From: Streptomyces flaveolus
GTDB taxonomy: Bacteria; Actinomycetota; Actinomycetes; Streptomycetales; Streptomycetaceae
Assembly (NCBI RefSeq): GCF_000716535.1
Contig: NZ_JNWV01000014.1
Location: forward strand, 119,782 to 183,781
Direction: 5' to 3'
DNA length: 64,000 bases
Both the position numbers and the translations under genes were made by a program. Under the pieces are notes generated by a model. It was not told the origin of the DNA, searched no databases, and saw only the letters and a program-made list of their open reading frames with translations. The first letter of the stretch is position 1; each line of letters begins with the position of its first letter. This document shows positions 54,953-63,860 of this stretch, piece after piece.

Positions 54953-55140
54953 CAGTGTGCCACGGGCAACCGGAAATGGGCAGGCCGTTTCGGTGAACCG
55001 AACGGCGGCTCACGGCGTCGTGGTACACGAGGGGCGGCCGGGATCGACGGGGGTGATTCCGGCCGCCCCTTCCGGATGCGCTCGTTCCCGATGCCTCACT
55101 AGCGGAACATGTCCCTCCCCTGATCGGATACAGTCCGCGC

Positions 55141-55677
55141 GTGTCCGAAACTCAGCAACCAACTGCCAACTCCGCGCCCGACTCTCACTGTTCGAGCTGC
55201 GGAGCGCCCTATGGAGAGGGCGTTTCAGGATGGCCGCGCACCTGCCCGTCCTGTGGCACCATCGCCTATCGCAATCCGCTGCCGGTCGCGATCGCTCTCC
55301 AGCCCGTGTACGACACCAAGGGCACGGCCCTGGTCGTCATCACCCGAACCGTCGCCCCCGCGCGCGGAGGCATCGCCCTGCCGGGCGGGTACATCGACGA
55401 CCGCGAGGACTGGAAACAGGCCGTCGTACGGGAACTCAAGGAAGAGACCGGCATCGAAGCAGCCGCCCGTGACGTGCGGCTCGTGGACGTCATGAGCTCA
55501 CCCGACGGACACCTGCTGCTGTTCGGAGTGCTGCCGGAACGCCCGGCCGACGGACTGCCGCCCTCCGGTCCCACGGACGAGACCGAGGGCTGGCACCTGC
55601 TGCGCAGGCCCGAGGAACTCGCCTTCCCGCTGCACACCGTGGCCGTCAAGGCATGGTTCGAGGGCCGCTACGTCTGA
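55141..55677 (+). CDS. Nudix hydrolase with N-terminal zinc ribbon
   Basis: A 178-residue pyrophosphohydrolase. HCSSCGAPYG and CPSCGTIAY form a zinc ribbon like that of NudC/ADP-ribose hydrolases. The Nudix box GGYIDDREDWKQAVVRELKE, continuing ETGI, is complete (G-x5-E-x7-REUxEExGU). It probably cleaves a nucleoside diphosphate linked to another moiety (NADH or ADP-ribose class). TACAGT about 7 nt upstream of the GTG at 55141, with no ribosome site, suggests a leaderless transcript. It converges on the GH31 gene with a 9-bp gap. Confidence 0.92.
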   Translation: MSETQQPTANSAPDSHCSSCGAPYGEGVSGWPRTCPSCGTIAYRNPLPVAIALQPVYDTKGTALVVITRTVAPARGGIALPGGYIDDREDWKQAVVRELKEETGIEAAARDVRLVDVMSSPDGHLLLFGVLPERPADGLPPSGPTDETEGWHLLRRPEELAFPLHTVAVKAWFEGRYV

Positions 55678-55686
55678 GCCCGCGGC

Positions 55687-58047
55687 TCAGCCGAGCCCGC
55701 GCATGCGCACCGGGTAGGGCGGCTCCGCCACGCCGTCCTCCCGGTCCCGGGTGACCACCACCCGCCCGCCGTGCCGACGGGCGACGTAGCGCTCGATCTC
55801 CGGTTCCCCCCACCCGTCGCCCGCGTCCGCCACGACCAGGCCGGCCCCGGTGCGTCCGCGCGCGGGCGCCCACACCTCCAGCTCCAGCCCGCCGTCGGCG
55901 CCACGCACGGGCAGCACCGCTCCCGCGCGCGCGAGCACCGGTATCCGGGACAGCGGCGCGTCCACCAGGACCTGCCCCGGCCCCTCATGGACCTCCTCCG
56001 TCACCGTGTCGTACCAGCGGCCCCGCGGCAGCCGCACCGCGCGCCGGCGAACCCCGGGATCCAGGACGGGCGCCACCAGAAGGCCGTCGCCCAGCAGAAA
56101 CGTGTCCTCACAGGCGCGCAGCGCCCGGTCCTCCGGCGCCCCCCACCACAGCGGCCGCACATAGGGCGCACCGGTCCGCCGGGCCAGATGCGCCAGCGTC
56201 AGGAAGTACGGCAGCAACCGCCGCCGTTCGAGCAACGCCACGCGCGCGTGCTCCAGCACCTCGGCACCGAACTCCCAGGGCTCCCGGCGCCCCGCCCGCA
56301 GACTCGCGTGGGTGCGGAACAGCGGCAGATACGCGCCCAGCTGGAACCAGCGCAGATACAGCTCCGGCGACGGACTGCCGTCGAAACCGCCCACGTCCGG
56401 ACCCGAGTACGGCACCCCGCACAGCCCGAGCCCCAGCACCAGCGACAGCGACGCCCGCAACCCCGGCCAGCCGGTCGCCACGTCCCCCGACCACGTGCCC
56501 CCGTACCGCTGCAGCCCCGCCCAGCCCGAGCGCGAGAACAGGAAGGGCCGTTCCTCCGGCGCCAGCTCTCGCAACCCCTCGTACGCGGCCTGCGCCATGC
56601 ACAACGCGTACACGTTGTGCCCTTCCCGGTGGTCGCCGCCGCGCCCCTCCAGGGCATGCCGGGCCGAACGCGGCAGCGTCGGCTCACCGAAGGCGCTGAA
56701 CGACGTCGGCTCGTTCATGTCGTGCCAGAAACCGGCGAAGCCCTGCTCCAGCCGCTCCTCGTAGAGTCCGCCCCACCACGCACGCGCGCGTGCGTCCGTG
56801 AAATCCGGGAAGACCGACTCGCCGGCCCACGCGACACCGCGCACCGTCCTACCCTGCGCGTCCCGCACGAACGCGTCCACGGCCGCGCCGCTCTCGTACA
56901 CGGCGCTGCCCGGCTCCGCCCGCACCGCCGGATCGACGATCGACACCAGCCGGATCCCGTCCCGGCGCAGCTCCTCCGCCAGCACCGGCAGCTTGGGAAA
57001 ACGCTCCTGGTCGACCGTGAACACCTGATGGTCGTCGTAGTGGTCGATGTCGAGGTGCACGGCGTCCAGCGGCAGCCCGCGCTCCTGGTAGCCCGCGACG
57101 ATCCGGCGCACCTCCTGCTCGCTGCCGAATCCCCACCGCGCGTGATGGTGGCCGAGCGCCCACGCGGGCGGCAGGGCGGGAGCCCCGGTCAGCGAGGCCC
57201 ACGTGTGCAGCACGCGCGCGGGAGTCCCCACCATCACCCAGCAGCGCAGCGGACCGCCGTCCATCCGCACCTCGCAGTACCCCGCCCGGTCGTGCCCGGA
57301 CCCGGCACCCTCCTCGCCCTCACGCAGGACCACCGTGCCGTCCCAGGTGGTGTCGTGGAACACCAGGTGGGTGCCGGCATCCGCCACCACCAGCTGCACC
57401 GGCATCGTCAGATACAGCGGGTCGTCGCCGGGCCCGAACGCCCGGCCGGGATCGGTGTTCCACAGCCGGTACCTGCCATCGCGCAGCCGGGGACCGCCCG
57501 CGCGCCCGCCCAGGCCGAAGAACCGGGCGTCGGCGGCCACCTCCGACCGCTGCCTCCACCGCGCCGCACCCCCGCCGACCGGCTCCCACCAGCGCGGCGG
57601 CAGATCCCGCCGCAGCATCACCCCGCCCGGCGTGCACACCTCCACCGCGCCGTGCCGCGACACGACGACCGTCGCCCGCTCGGCCACCACACGCCAGCCG
57701 CCGTCCTTGTCCGGCTCCAGCACCGCCCGCGGATCCGGCTCGGGACCGCTCCCCGCGAGCGCGTACGACGGCTGCGGGCCGGCGCCGTCCCATCCCCAGA
57801 AGACCGCCCCGTTCACCGCCACGAAGATCCGCAGCTCCGAGCGGCCGAACCGGATCAGCCCGCCCCCCGGACCCGGCTCCGCTACCCGCACCTGACCCGG
57901 CACCCGGGCCCGCTCGGGCCCCCGCCGCGGGAGCCCGGCGGCATCGATGCGCCTCCTGCGCCACGCCGCCCGTACGGTACGCAACCCCTGAGCCGCCCTC
58001 CCCGAACCGACCACACTCACCGAACGCACCAGGTCACGACCGTCCAT
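55687..58047 (-). CDS. GH31 family glycoside hydrolase (alpha-glucosidase-like)
   Basis: A 786-residue family-31 enzyme. Residues ~1-300 are N-terminal beta domains, followed by the TIM barrel. VHLDIDHYDDHQVFTVD is the metal/substrate loop, and GFWHDMNEPTSF is the region of the catalytic motif (family form WxDMNE; D443). RPFLFSRSGWAGLQRYGGTWSGD follows, and YSGPDVGGFDG carries the acid/base Asp. No signal peptide is seen, so it acts inside the cell, probably on alpha-glucosides or oligosaccharides. ATG at 58047 is chosen over GTG at 58056, which lacks a spaced ribosome site. It is divergent from acetoacetyl-CoA synthetase. Confidence 0.93.
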   Translation of the reverse strand: MDGRDLVRSVSVVGSGRAAQGLRTVRAAWRRRRIDAAGLPRRGPERARVPGQVRVAEPGPGGGLIRFGRSELRIFVAVNGAVFWGWDGAGPQPSYALAGSGPEPDPRAVLEPDKDGGWRVVAERATVVVSRHGAVEVCTPGGVMLRRDLPPRWWEPVGGGAARWRQRSEVAADARFFGLGGRAGGPRLRDGRYRLWNTDPGRAFGPGDDPLYLTMPVQLVVADAGTHLVFHDTTWDGTVVLREGEEGAGSGHDRAGYCEVRMDGGPLRCWVMVGTPARVLHTWASLTGAPALPPAWALGHHHARWGFGSEQEVRRIVAGYQERGLPLDAVHLDIDHYDDHQVFTVDQERFPKLPVLAEELRRDGIRLVSIVDPAVRAEPGSAVYESGAAVDAFVRDAQGRTVRGVAWAGESVFPDFTDARARAWWGGLYEERLEQGFAGFWHDMNEPTSFSAFGEPTLPRSARHALEGRGGDHREGHNVYALCMAQAAYEGLRELAPEERPFLFSRSGWAGLQRYGGTWSGDVATGWPGLRASLSLVLGLGLCGVPYSGPDVGGFDGSPSPELYLRWFQLGAYLPLFRTHASLRAGRREPWEFGAEVLEHARVALLERRRLLPYFLTLAHLARRTGAPYVRPLWWGAPEDRALRACEDTFLLGDGLLVAPVLDPGVRRRAVRLPRGRWYDTVTEEVHEGPGQVLVDAPLSRIPVLARAGAVLPVRGADGGLELEVWAPARGRTGAGLVVADAGDGWGEPEIERYVARRHGGRVVVTRDREDGVAEPPYPVRMRGLG

Positions 58048-58262
58048 GCTGCTCACCCTGCCACTGACCGCCCCACGCGCGCGTGTCGTTCAACTGCCGT
58101 TCACCCGTGCCCGGACCACATCTTCATGACATGGACTGTGTGGAGCGCACCCTGGTGTAGAAGTCGATCACATGGCATCGTCCCTGTCAGCCGCGTCACG
58201 CGCACACCCCAGCCCGTGCGCGGACCGACGCCCACGACGCGCACAGCCCGGGAGCCGCACCA

Positions 58263-60230
58263 ATGTCGACCGCGAACCCCCAGCCGCTCTGGCAGCCCGA
58301 TCCCCAGCGGATCGCCCAGGCCCGCATCACCCGCTTCCAGGCATGGGCCGCCGAACACCACGGCGCCCCGGCCGAGGGCGGGTACCCGGCCCTGCACCGG
58401 TGGTCCGTCGACCAACTGGACACCTTCTGGAAAGCCGTCACCGAGTGGTTCGACGTACGGTTCTCGACGCCCTACGCGCGCGTGCTCGGCGACCGCGCCA
58501 TGCCCGGCGCCCAATGGTTCCCCGGAGCCACCCTCAACTACGCCGAACACGCCCTGCGCGCCGCGGCCGACCGCGCGGACGAACCCGCCCTCCTGTACGT
58601 GGACGAGACGCACGAGCCGCGCCCGGTGAGCTGGTCCGCGCTGCGTCGCCAGGTCGGCTCCCTCGCCGCGGAACTCCGCGCCCTGGGCGTCCGCCCCGGC
58701 GACCGCGTCAGCGGTTACCTCCCCAACATCCCCCAGGCCGTCGTCACCCTCCTCGCCACGGCCGCCGTCGGCGCCGTCTGGACCTCGTGCGCCCCCGACT
58801 TCGGCGCCCGCAGCGTCCTCGACCGCTTCCAGCAGGTCGAACCCGTCGTCCTGTTCACCGTCGACGGCTACCGCTACGGCGGCAAGGAGCACGACCGCCG
58901 GGAGGTCGTCACCGAGCTGCGCCGCGAGCTGCCCACCCTGCGCGCCGTCGTCCACATCCCCCTGCTCGGCTCCGAGCCCCCCGAGGGAGCCCTGGAGTGG
59001 TCCGCGCTGACCGCCGGGGACACCGAGCCGGTCTTCGAGCAGGTCCCGTTCGACCACCCGCTGTGGGTGCTCTACTCCTCCGGCACCACCGGCCTGCCCA
59101 AGGCCATCGTCCAGTCGCAGGGCGGCATCCTGGTCGAACATCTCAAGCAACTCGGCCTGCACTGCGACCTCGGCCCCGAGGACCGTTTCTTCTGGTACAC
59201 CTCGACCGGCTGGATGATGTGGAACTTCCTCGTCTCCGGTCTGCTCACGGGCACCACGGTCGTCCTGTACGACGGCAGCCCCGGCTACCCGGACACAGGC
59301 GCCCAGTGGCGCGTCGCCGAACGGACCGGAGCCACCCTGTACGGCACCTCCGCCGCCTACGTCATGGCCTGCCGCAAGGCCGGCGTCCACCCCGCCCGCG
59401 ACTACGACCTGTCCACGGTGAAGTGCGTCGCCACCACCGGTTCCCCCCTGCCGCCCGACGGCTTCCGCTGGCTGCACGACGAGGTCCGCGACGACCTGTG
59501 GATCGCCTCCGTCAGCGGCGGCACCGACGTCTGCTCCTGCTTCGCCGGCGCCGTACCCACCCTCCCCGTCCACACCGGGGAACTCCAGGCCCCGGGCCTC
59601 GGCACCGACCTGCAGTCCTGGGACCCGAGCGGCAAGCCCCTCATCGACGAGGTCGGCGAGCTGGTCGTCACCAACCCCATGCCGTCCATGCCGATCCACT
59701 TCTGGAACGACCCCGACGGCAGCCGCTACCACGACAGTTACTTCGACACCTACCCCGGCGTCTGGCGGCACGGCGACTGGATCACGGTCACCTCACGCGG
59801 GACCGTGATCATCCACGGACGCTCCGACTCCACCCTCAACCGGCAGGGCGTCCGCATGGGCTCGGCCGACATCTACGAGGTCGTCGAGCGCCTGCCCGAG
59901 ATCAAGGAGTCCCTGGTCATCGGCATCGAGCAGCCCGACGGCGGCTACTGGATGCCGCTGTTCGTGCACCTGGCTCCGGGTGCCGTGCTGGACGAGACCC
60001 TCCTGAACCGCATCAAGCAGGCCATCCGCGAACAGCTCTCGCCACGGCACATCCCCGACGAGGTCATCGAGGTCCCCGGCATCCCGCACACCCTCACCGG
60101 CAAGCGCATCGAGGTACCGGTCAAGCGCCTACTGCAGGGCACCCCCCTGGAAAAGGCCGTCAACCCCGGCTCCATCGACAACCTCGCCCTGCTCGGCTTC
60201 TACGAGGAACTCGCCCGCAAGCGCGCCTGA
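58263..60230 (+). CDS. Acetoacetyl-CoA synthetase
   Basis: A 655-residue ANL-family ligase that activates acetoacetate to acetoacetyl-CoA using ATP. The N-terminal WFPGATLNYAEH is typical of acetoacetate-CoA ligases. WVLYSSGTTGLPKAIVQSQG is the P-loop. WYTSTGWMMWNFLV, TGSPLPPDGFRWL, SGGTDVCSCF and HGRSDSTLNRQGVRMGSAD follow. The C-terminal TLTGKRIEVPVKRLL carries the catalytic Lys, which is often acetylation-regulated in this family. GGGAG lies 9 nt before the ATG. It allows use of ketone bodies or products of leucine and fatty-acid breakdown. Confidence 0.95.
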   Translation: MSTANPQPLWQPDPQRIAQARITRFQAWAAEHHGAPAEGGYPALHRWSVDQLDTFWKAVTEWFDVRFSTPYARVLGDRAMPGAQWFPGATLNYAEHALRAAADRADEPALLYVDETHEPRPVSWSALRRQVGSLAAELRALGVRPGDRVSGYLPNIPQAVVTLLATAAVGAVWTSCAPDFGARSVLDRFQQVEPVVLFTVDGYRYGGKEHDRREVVTELRRELPTLRAVVHIPLLGSEPPEGALEWSALTAGDTEPVFEQVPFDHPLWVLYSSGTTGLPKAIVQSQGGILVEHLKQLGLHCDLGPEDRFFWYTSTGWMMWNFLVSGLLTGTTVVLYDGSPGYPDTGAQWRVAERTGATLYGTSAAYVMACRKAGVHPARDYDLSTVKCVATTGSPLPPDGFRWLHDEVRDDLWIASVSGGTDVCSCFAGAVPTLPVHTGELQAPGLGTDLQSWDPSGKPLIDEVGELVVTNPMPSMPIHFWNDPDGSRYHDSYFDTYPGVWRHGDWITVTSRGTVIIHGRSDSTLNRQGVRMGSADIYEVVERLPEIKESLVIGIEQPDGGYWMPLFVHLAPGAVLDETLLNRIKQAIREQLSPRHIPDEVIEVPGIPHTLTGKRIEVPVKRLLQGTPLEKAVNPGSIDNLALLGFYEELARKRA

Positions 60231-60395
60231 CCTCGCCGGACGATCACCCTCCGCATCCGGGCCTCTGGGCGACCCAAACGGTGTGACCTGCGCAGACGAC
60301 CTCACCCACCGGCGATGATCACCGGCGGCACCGCCATTGTCAGTGCCGCCGGTTACGGTGAGTGAGCATTGATCGACCGCGCATTGGGGGACTTC

Positions 60396-61289
60396 ATGGC
60401 GCACACCGACCACCAGACCATGCGGCGCGTCCTGCGCCGCGAGATCGCCGGCACCATCGGCGTCCTCACGGACGACCACGACTTCCGCGCCATGCGGCGC
60501 TACCGCAGCTTCACCTTCGACGACCACACCACCTACCTCCAGCAACTGGAGGCCGTTCTCCAGGCCCGCGCCGCACAGGGCAACCACACCACCCTCGCCC
60601 TGTTCGACCCCGAGGACTACGCCGCGTACTGCACGGACACCGGCCTCGATCCGGAGGCCCCGACCAGCCGGACCCGGTTCACCGCGGAACTCGCGGCCAC
60701 CGGCCCGACCATCCCCTACGACGGCCGCCCGCTCGCCGTCCTCCTGCCCGCCCTCGTGGACGAAGCCGTACGCCAGGCCACCTGGGAGTACGCCACCACC
60801 CTCCTGACCCGCCTCGGTCCCTGCCCGACCTGCGGCGAGGACATCGGCAGGGCAGCGTTCACCCGCGCCTCCGACCTCCTGGTCCGCATCCTCGACACCG
60901 CACCACCCGGCGACCGGCACCTCGTCTGCACCGTCTCCGGACCGCCGGACACCCTCGTCTCCGTCCTGCACGGCGACCAGGACCCCCACGGCGCCACCCG
61001 CCTGGACGAGGCCGAGGCCCTGGAATTCACCAGTGTCCTCGCCCTCGGCCTCGCGACGCGCAGCCCAGGCGGACTCGTCATCCGCGTCAGCGCCGCCGGC
61101 ACGCCCGACCGCGTCTACGGATGGCGAGTGCGTGGCGGCGCCCTCGAACCACTGACGGCGTCCGAGGTGTTCGACGCCTACTGCACCGACGTCGAATCCG
61201 GCGAGCTGATCTCCCCGGAGCCAGGCGTCGACTACCGCGAGCCGCCCGCACTCGGGGAGGAGAGCACCACGCCGGGCCACCGCCACTGA
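60396..61289 (+). CDS. Hypothetical protein, 297 aa
   Basis: I do not recognise this protein. It is soluble and mixed alpha/beta, with a single CPTCGEDIG cysteine pair near residue 148 that could hold a metal, but no second pair. The N-terminal region (RRVLRREIAGTIGVLTDD) is basic and helical; the C-terminus is acidic and disordered. I start at the ATG 60396 because GGGGGA lies 5 nt upstream. An in-frame TTG at 60369 is less likely. It has its own 165-bp upstream region after acetoacetyl-CoA synthetase and is followed by a terminator facing ptsI. Confidence 0.85.
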   Translation: MAHTDHQTMRRVLRREIAGTIGVLTDDHDFRAMRRYRSFTFDDHTTYLQQLEAVLQARAAQGNHTTLALFDPEDYAAYCTDTGLDPEAPTSRTRFTAELAATGPTIPYDGRPLAVLLPALVDEAVRQATWEYATTLLTRLGPCPTCGEDIGRAAFTRASDLLVRILDTAPPGDRHLVCTVSGPPDTLVSVLHGDQDPHGATRLDEAEALEFTSVLALGLATRSPGGLVIRVSAAGTPDRVYGWRVRGGALEPLTASEVFDAYCTDVESGELISPEPGVDYREPPALGEESTTPGHRH

Positions 61290-61318
61290 GGCCCCGCAGA
61301 CACGGCGGCCGGAACACG

Positions 61319-61354
61319 TCAGGGGCGCCCCACCCGAAGGCAGGACGCCCCTGA
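61319..61354. terminator. Hairpin between convergent hypothetical gene and ptsI
   Basis: TCAGGGGCG and CGCCCCTGA form a perfect 9-bp stem around an 18-nt loop, midway between the two convergent stops (61289 and 61382). Confidence 0.65.
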
Positions 61355-61381
61355 ACCGGCACTCCGGCGGTGACCAGTCGG

Positions 61382-63052
61382 CTACTCGCCGGACAGCACC
61401 GCCTGAGCCGCGGTACGCGCCTCCTCGGCACTGTCCGCGGCCCGCGCCGCCGCCGCGGCCCGCTCGCACTGCGCCAGCGTGTACTTCGCCAGCGTGGCGC
61501 GGACGTACGGAATCGACGCCGCACCCATGGACAGGGAGGTGACACCCAGACCGGTCAGCACACACGCCAGCAGCGGATCCGACGCGGCCTCGCCGCACAC
61601 CCCGCAGCTCTTGCCCTCGGCCGTGGCCGCCTCCGCGGACAGCGCGACCAGGTCGAGCAGCGCCGGCTGCCACGGGTCCTGCAGGCGGGACACCGCACCC
61701 ACCTGCCGGTCCGCCGCGAACGTGTACTGCGCGAGGTCGTTGGTCCCCAGCGACAGGAACTCGACCTCCTGCAGGATCGAGCGCGCCCGCAGCGCGGCCG
61801 AGGGGATCTCGACCATCGCGCCGAACTTCGCCCGCAGCCCCGCCTCACGGCAGGCGTCGGCGAAGGCCTTCGCGTCCTTGCGGTCCGCGACCATGGGCGC
61901 CATGACCTCAAGGTAGACGGGCAGTCCCTCGGCGGCCTTGGCCAGCGCCGTCAGCTGGGTGCGCAGAACCTCGGGGTGGTCGAGCAGCGTCCGCAGGCCC
62001 CGCACGCCGAGCGCCGGGTTCGGCTCGTCCGCCGGCGTCAGGAAGTCCAGCGGCTTGTCCGCACCCGCGTCCAGCACCCGCACGACCACACGGCTCTCCG
62101 GGAACGCCTCCAGCACCTGCCGGTAGGCCTCCACCTGCTTCTCCTCGGAAGGAGCGTTCTTGCTGTCGTCCAGGAACAGGAACTCGGTACGGAACAGACC
62201 GACACCCTCGGCCCCCGCCTCGACGGCCGCCGGCACATCCGCCGGCCCGCCCACGTTGGCCAGCAGCGGCACCTTGTGCCCGTCCGCGGTCACCCCGGGA
62301 CCCGTCGAAGCGGCCAGCGCGGCCTTGCGGGCGGCGGCCGCGGCCTCCAGCTCCGCCTTCTTCTCCTCGCTCGGGTTCACGAAGACGTCGCCAGTGCTGC
62401 CGTCGACGGCGATCAGCGTGCCCTCGGCCAGCTCACCGGCACCGGGCAGAGCCACCACGGCCGGCACACCCAGAGCCCGCGCCAGGATGGCGCTGTGACT
62501 GGTCGGACCGCCCTCCTCGGTCACGAAGCCGAGGACCAGGGACGGGTCCAGCAGCGCGGTGTCGGCCGGAGCCAGGTCACGGGCCACCAGCACATAAGGC
62601 TCGTCACTGTCCGGGACACCCGGCATCGGCACGCCCAGCAGCCGGGCGACGATGCGATTCCGTACGTCATCGAGATCGGCAACCCGCCCGGCCAGGTACT
62701 CCCCGGCACCGGCCAGCAGCTCCCGGTACGCCGCGAACGCGTCGTACACGGCACGCTCGGCGGTGCTGCCGACGGCGATCCGCCGGTCCACGTCGGCCAT
62801 CAGCTCGGGGTCCTGCGCCATCATGGCCTGTGCTTCCAGCACGGCCTGCGCCTCGCCCCCCGCCAGATTGCCGCGCGCCATCAGGTCGGCGGCCACGGCG
62901 TCCACGGCCTGACGGGCGCGTCCCTGCTCCCGGTCCGCGTCCTCGGCGGAAATCTGCTTGGCCGGCGGCTCCAGAACCGCCGTGCCCATGTGCCGTACCT
63001 CGCCGATCGCCACGCCATGGCTCACGCCGACGCCTCGCAGCGTTGTCTCCAT
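61382..63052 (-). CDS. ptsI: PTS enzyme I
   Basis: The 556-residue phosphoenolpyruvate:HPr phosphotransferase, the first general component of the sugar PTS. GGPTSHSAILARALGVPAVV holds the phosphorylated His. LFRTEFLFLD, EIPSAALRA and FLSLGTNDLAQYTFAADR, followed later by CGEAASDPL with the catalytic Cys (CG-EAA), belong to the PEP-binding barrel. GGAGACGGTGAG precedes the ATG. It lies 78 bp downstream of crr, in the usual Streptomyces order crr-ptsI. Confidence 0.97.
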   Translation of the reverse strand: METTLRGVGVSHGVAIGEVRHMGTAVLEPPAKQISAEDADREQGRARQAVDAVAADLMARGNLAGGEAQAVLEAQAMMAQDPELMADVDRRIAVGSTAERAVYDAFAAYRELLAGAGEYLAGRVADLDDVRNRIVARLLGVPMPGVPDSDEPYVLVARDLAPADTALLDPSLVLGFVTEEGGPTSHSAILARALGVPAVVALPGAGELAEGTLIAVDGSTGDVFVNPSEEKKAELEAAAAARKAALAASTGPGVTADGHKVPLLANVGGPADVPAAVEAGAEGVGLFRTEFLFLDDSKNAPSEEKQVEAYRQVLEAFPESRVVVRVLDAGADKPLDFLTPADEPNPALGVRGLRTLLDHPEVLRTQLTALAKAAEGLPVYLEVMAPMVADRKDAKAFADACREAGLRAKFGAMVEIPSAALRARSILQEVEFLSLGTNDLAQYTFAADRQVGAVSRLQDPWQPALLDLVALSAEAATAEGKSCGVCGEAASDPLLACVLTGLGVTSLSMGAASIPYVRATLAKYTLAQCERAAAAARAADSAEEARTAAQAVLSGE

Positions 63053-63130
63053 CTCACCGTCTCCGGATAGTGCGGCGGGTCCCGCCGCCGCGGTGGTCGT
63101 CCTGTTCGCCGCCTTACGACGGCAGTGCTG

Positions 63131-63580
63131 TCAGTTCCAGGAGAAGAGGCTGTCGCCGACCTTCACGTCCCCGTCCTCACGGAGGTCGGAGAGGGACTCG
63201 GCGGTGGCTTCCAGCGCGACGACCGGGCACACCGGCGACTTGCCGGCGGCCTCGACCGCACCGGGGTTCCAGCGCACGACGGCCTGGCCGCGGGTCACGG
63301 TGTCGCCCTTGTTGACGAGCAGCTCGAAGCCCTCGCCGTTGAGCTGGACGGTGTCGATGCCGAGATGGGTGAGCACACCGTGCCCGCTCTCGTCGACCAC
63401 TACGAACGCGTGCGGGTGCAGGGAGACGATGATGCCGTCGACGGGCGCCACCGCCTCGGAGATCTCACGCACGGGGTCGATCGCGGTGCCCGGGCCGACC
63501 ATGGCCCCGGAGAAGACCGGATCCGGCACTGCGGCCAGTCCGATGGCACGCCCGGCAAGAGGGGACGTCACGGTGGTCAT
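63131..63580 (-). CDS. crr: PTS glucose-type EIIA component
   Basis: A 149-residue EIIA(Glc)-like phosphocarrier. The conserved region ISEAVAPVDGIIVSLHPHAF precedes the active-site helix HGVLTHLGIDTVQLNGEGF, whose His is phosphorylated by HPr. Starting residues are MTTVTSPLAGRAIGL. GGGAGG lies 6 nt upstream of the ATG at 63580. In Streptomyces crr, ptsI and ptsH serve N-acetylglucosamine and fructose uptake. A DasR-type site lies ~120 bp upstream. Confidence 0.96.
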   Translation of the reverse strand: MTTVTSPLAGRAIGLAAVPDPVFSGAMVGPGTAIDPVREISEAVAPVDGIIVSLHPHAFVVVDESGHGVLTHLGIDTVQLNGEGFELLVNKGDTVTRGQAVVRWNPGAVEAAGKSPVCPVVALEATAESLSDLREDGDVKVGDSLFSWN

Positions 63581-63696
63581 GGGAAGCCTCCCAAGGAGTG
63601 GAGCTGTTCACGGGCCGTCACTGGCAGTCCCGGACGGCGCACTGAGCAGCAGCGTATGTCATGTGAACTGGCGGTTCCGGATGGAAGCTACCAGTT

Positions 63697-63712
63697 AGTG
63701 GTCTAGACCACC
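63697..63712. promoter_or_regulatory. DasR-responsive element (dre) upstream of crr-ptsI
   Basis: AGTGGTCTAGACCACC has the TGGTCTAGACCA core of the known dre consensus (ACTGGTCTAGACCACT), 117 bp before the crr start. DasR is the GntR-type repressor of the N-acetylglucosamine regulon and is known to control crr and ptsI in Streptomyces. Confidence 0.88.
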
Positions 63713-63724
63713 AGCTCACCGGAT

Positions 63725-63754
63725 TTGCATGGCCTCCGAGGCTGCGTGTACAGT
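63725..63754 (+). promoter_or_regulatory. Candidate rrn promoter
   Basis: TTGCAT (63725-63730), an 18-nt spacer and TACAGT (63749-63754) form a sigma-70-type promoter pointing right, toward the rRNA leader. Streptomyces rrn operons usually have several tandem promoters. A second -10 candidate, TAGAGT, is at 63889-63894. Confidence 0.5.
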
Positions 63755-63860
63755 CGTACTCCTGCCGGGGGGCAGTGAGGCGTGCAACCGCATCCTCCTC
63801 CGACAGCAACCAAACTCATCAGATCCTATCTCTGGATCTTCTTCTGCATGCTCGCAGGGG

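Noticed and set aside
63072..63088. Attenuator between crr and ptsI (GCGGCGGG-T-CCCGCCGC)
   Set aside because: The repeat is perfect but leaves almost no loop unless inner pairs open. It could be a weak processing hairpin, but I cannot support attenuation.
63618..63809. Small - strand ORF (63 aa) over the dre site and rrn promoter
   Set aside because: It overlaps well-supported regulatory DNA, has no ribosome site and no domain.
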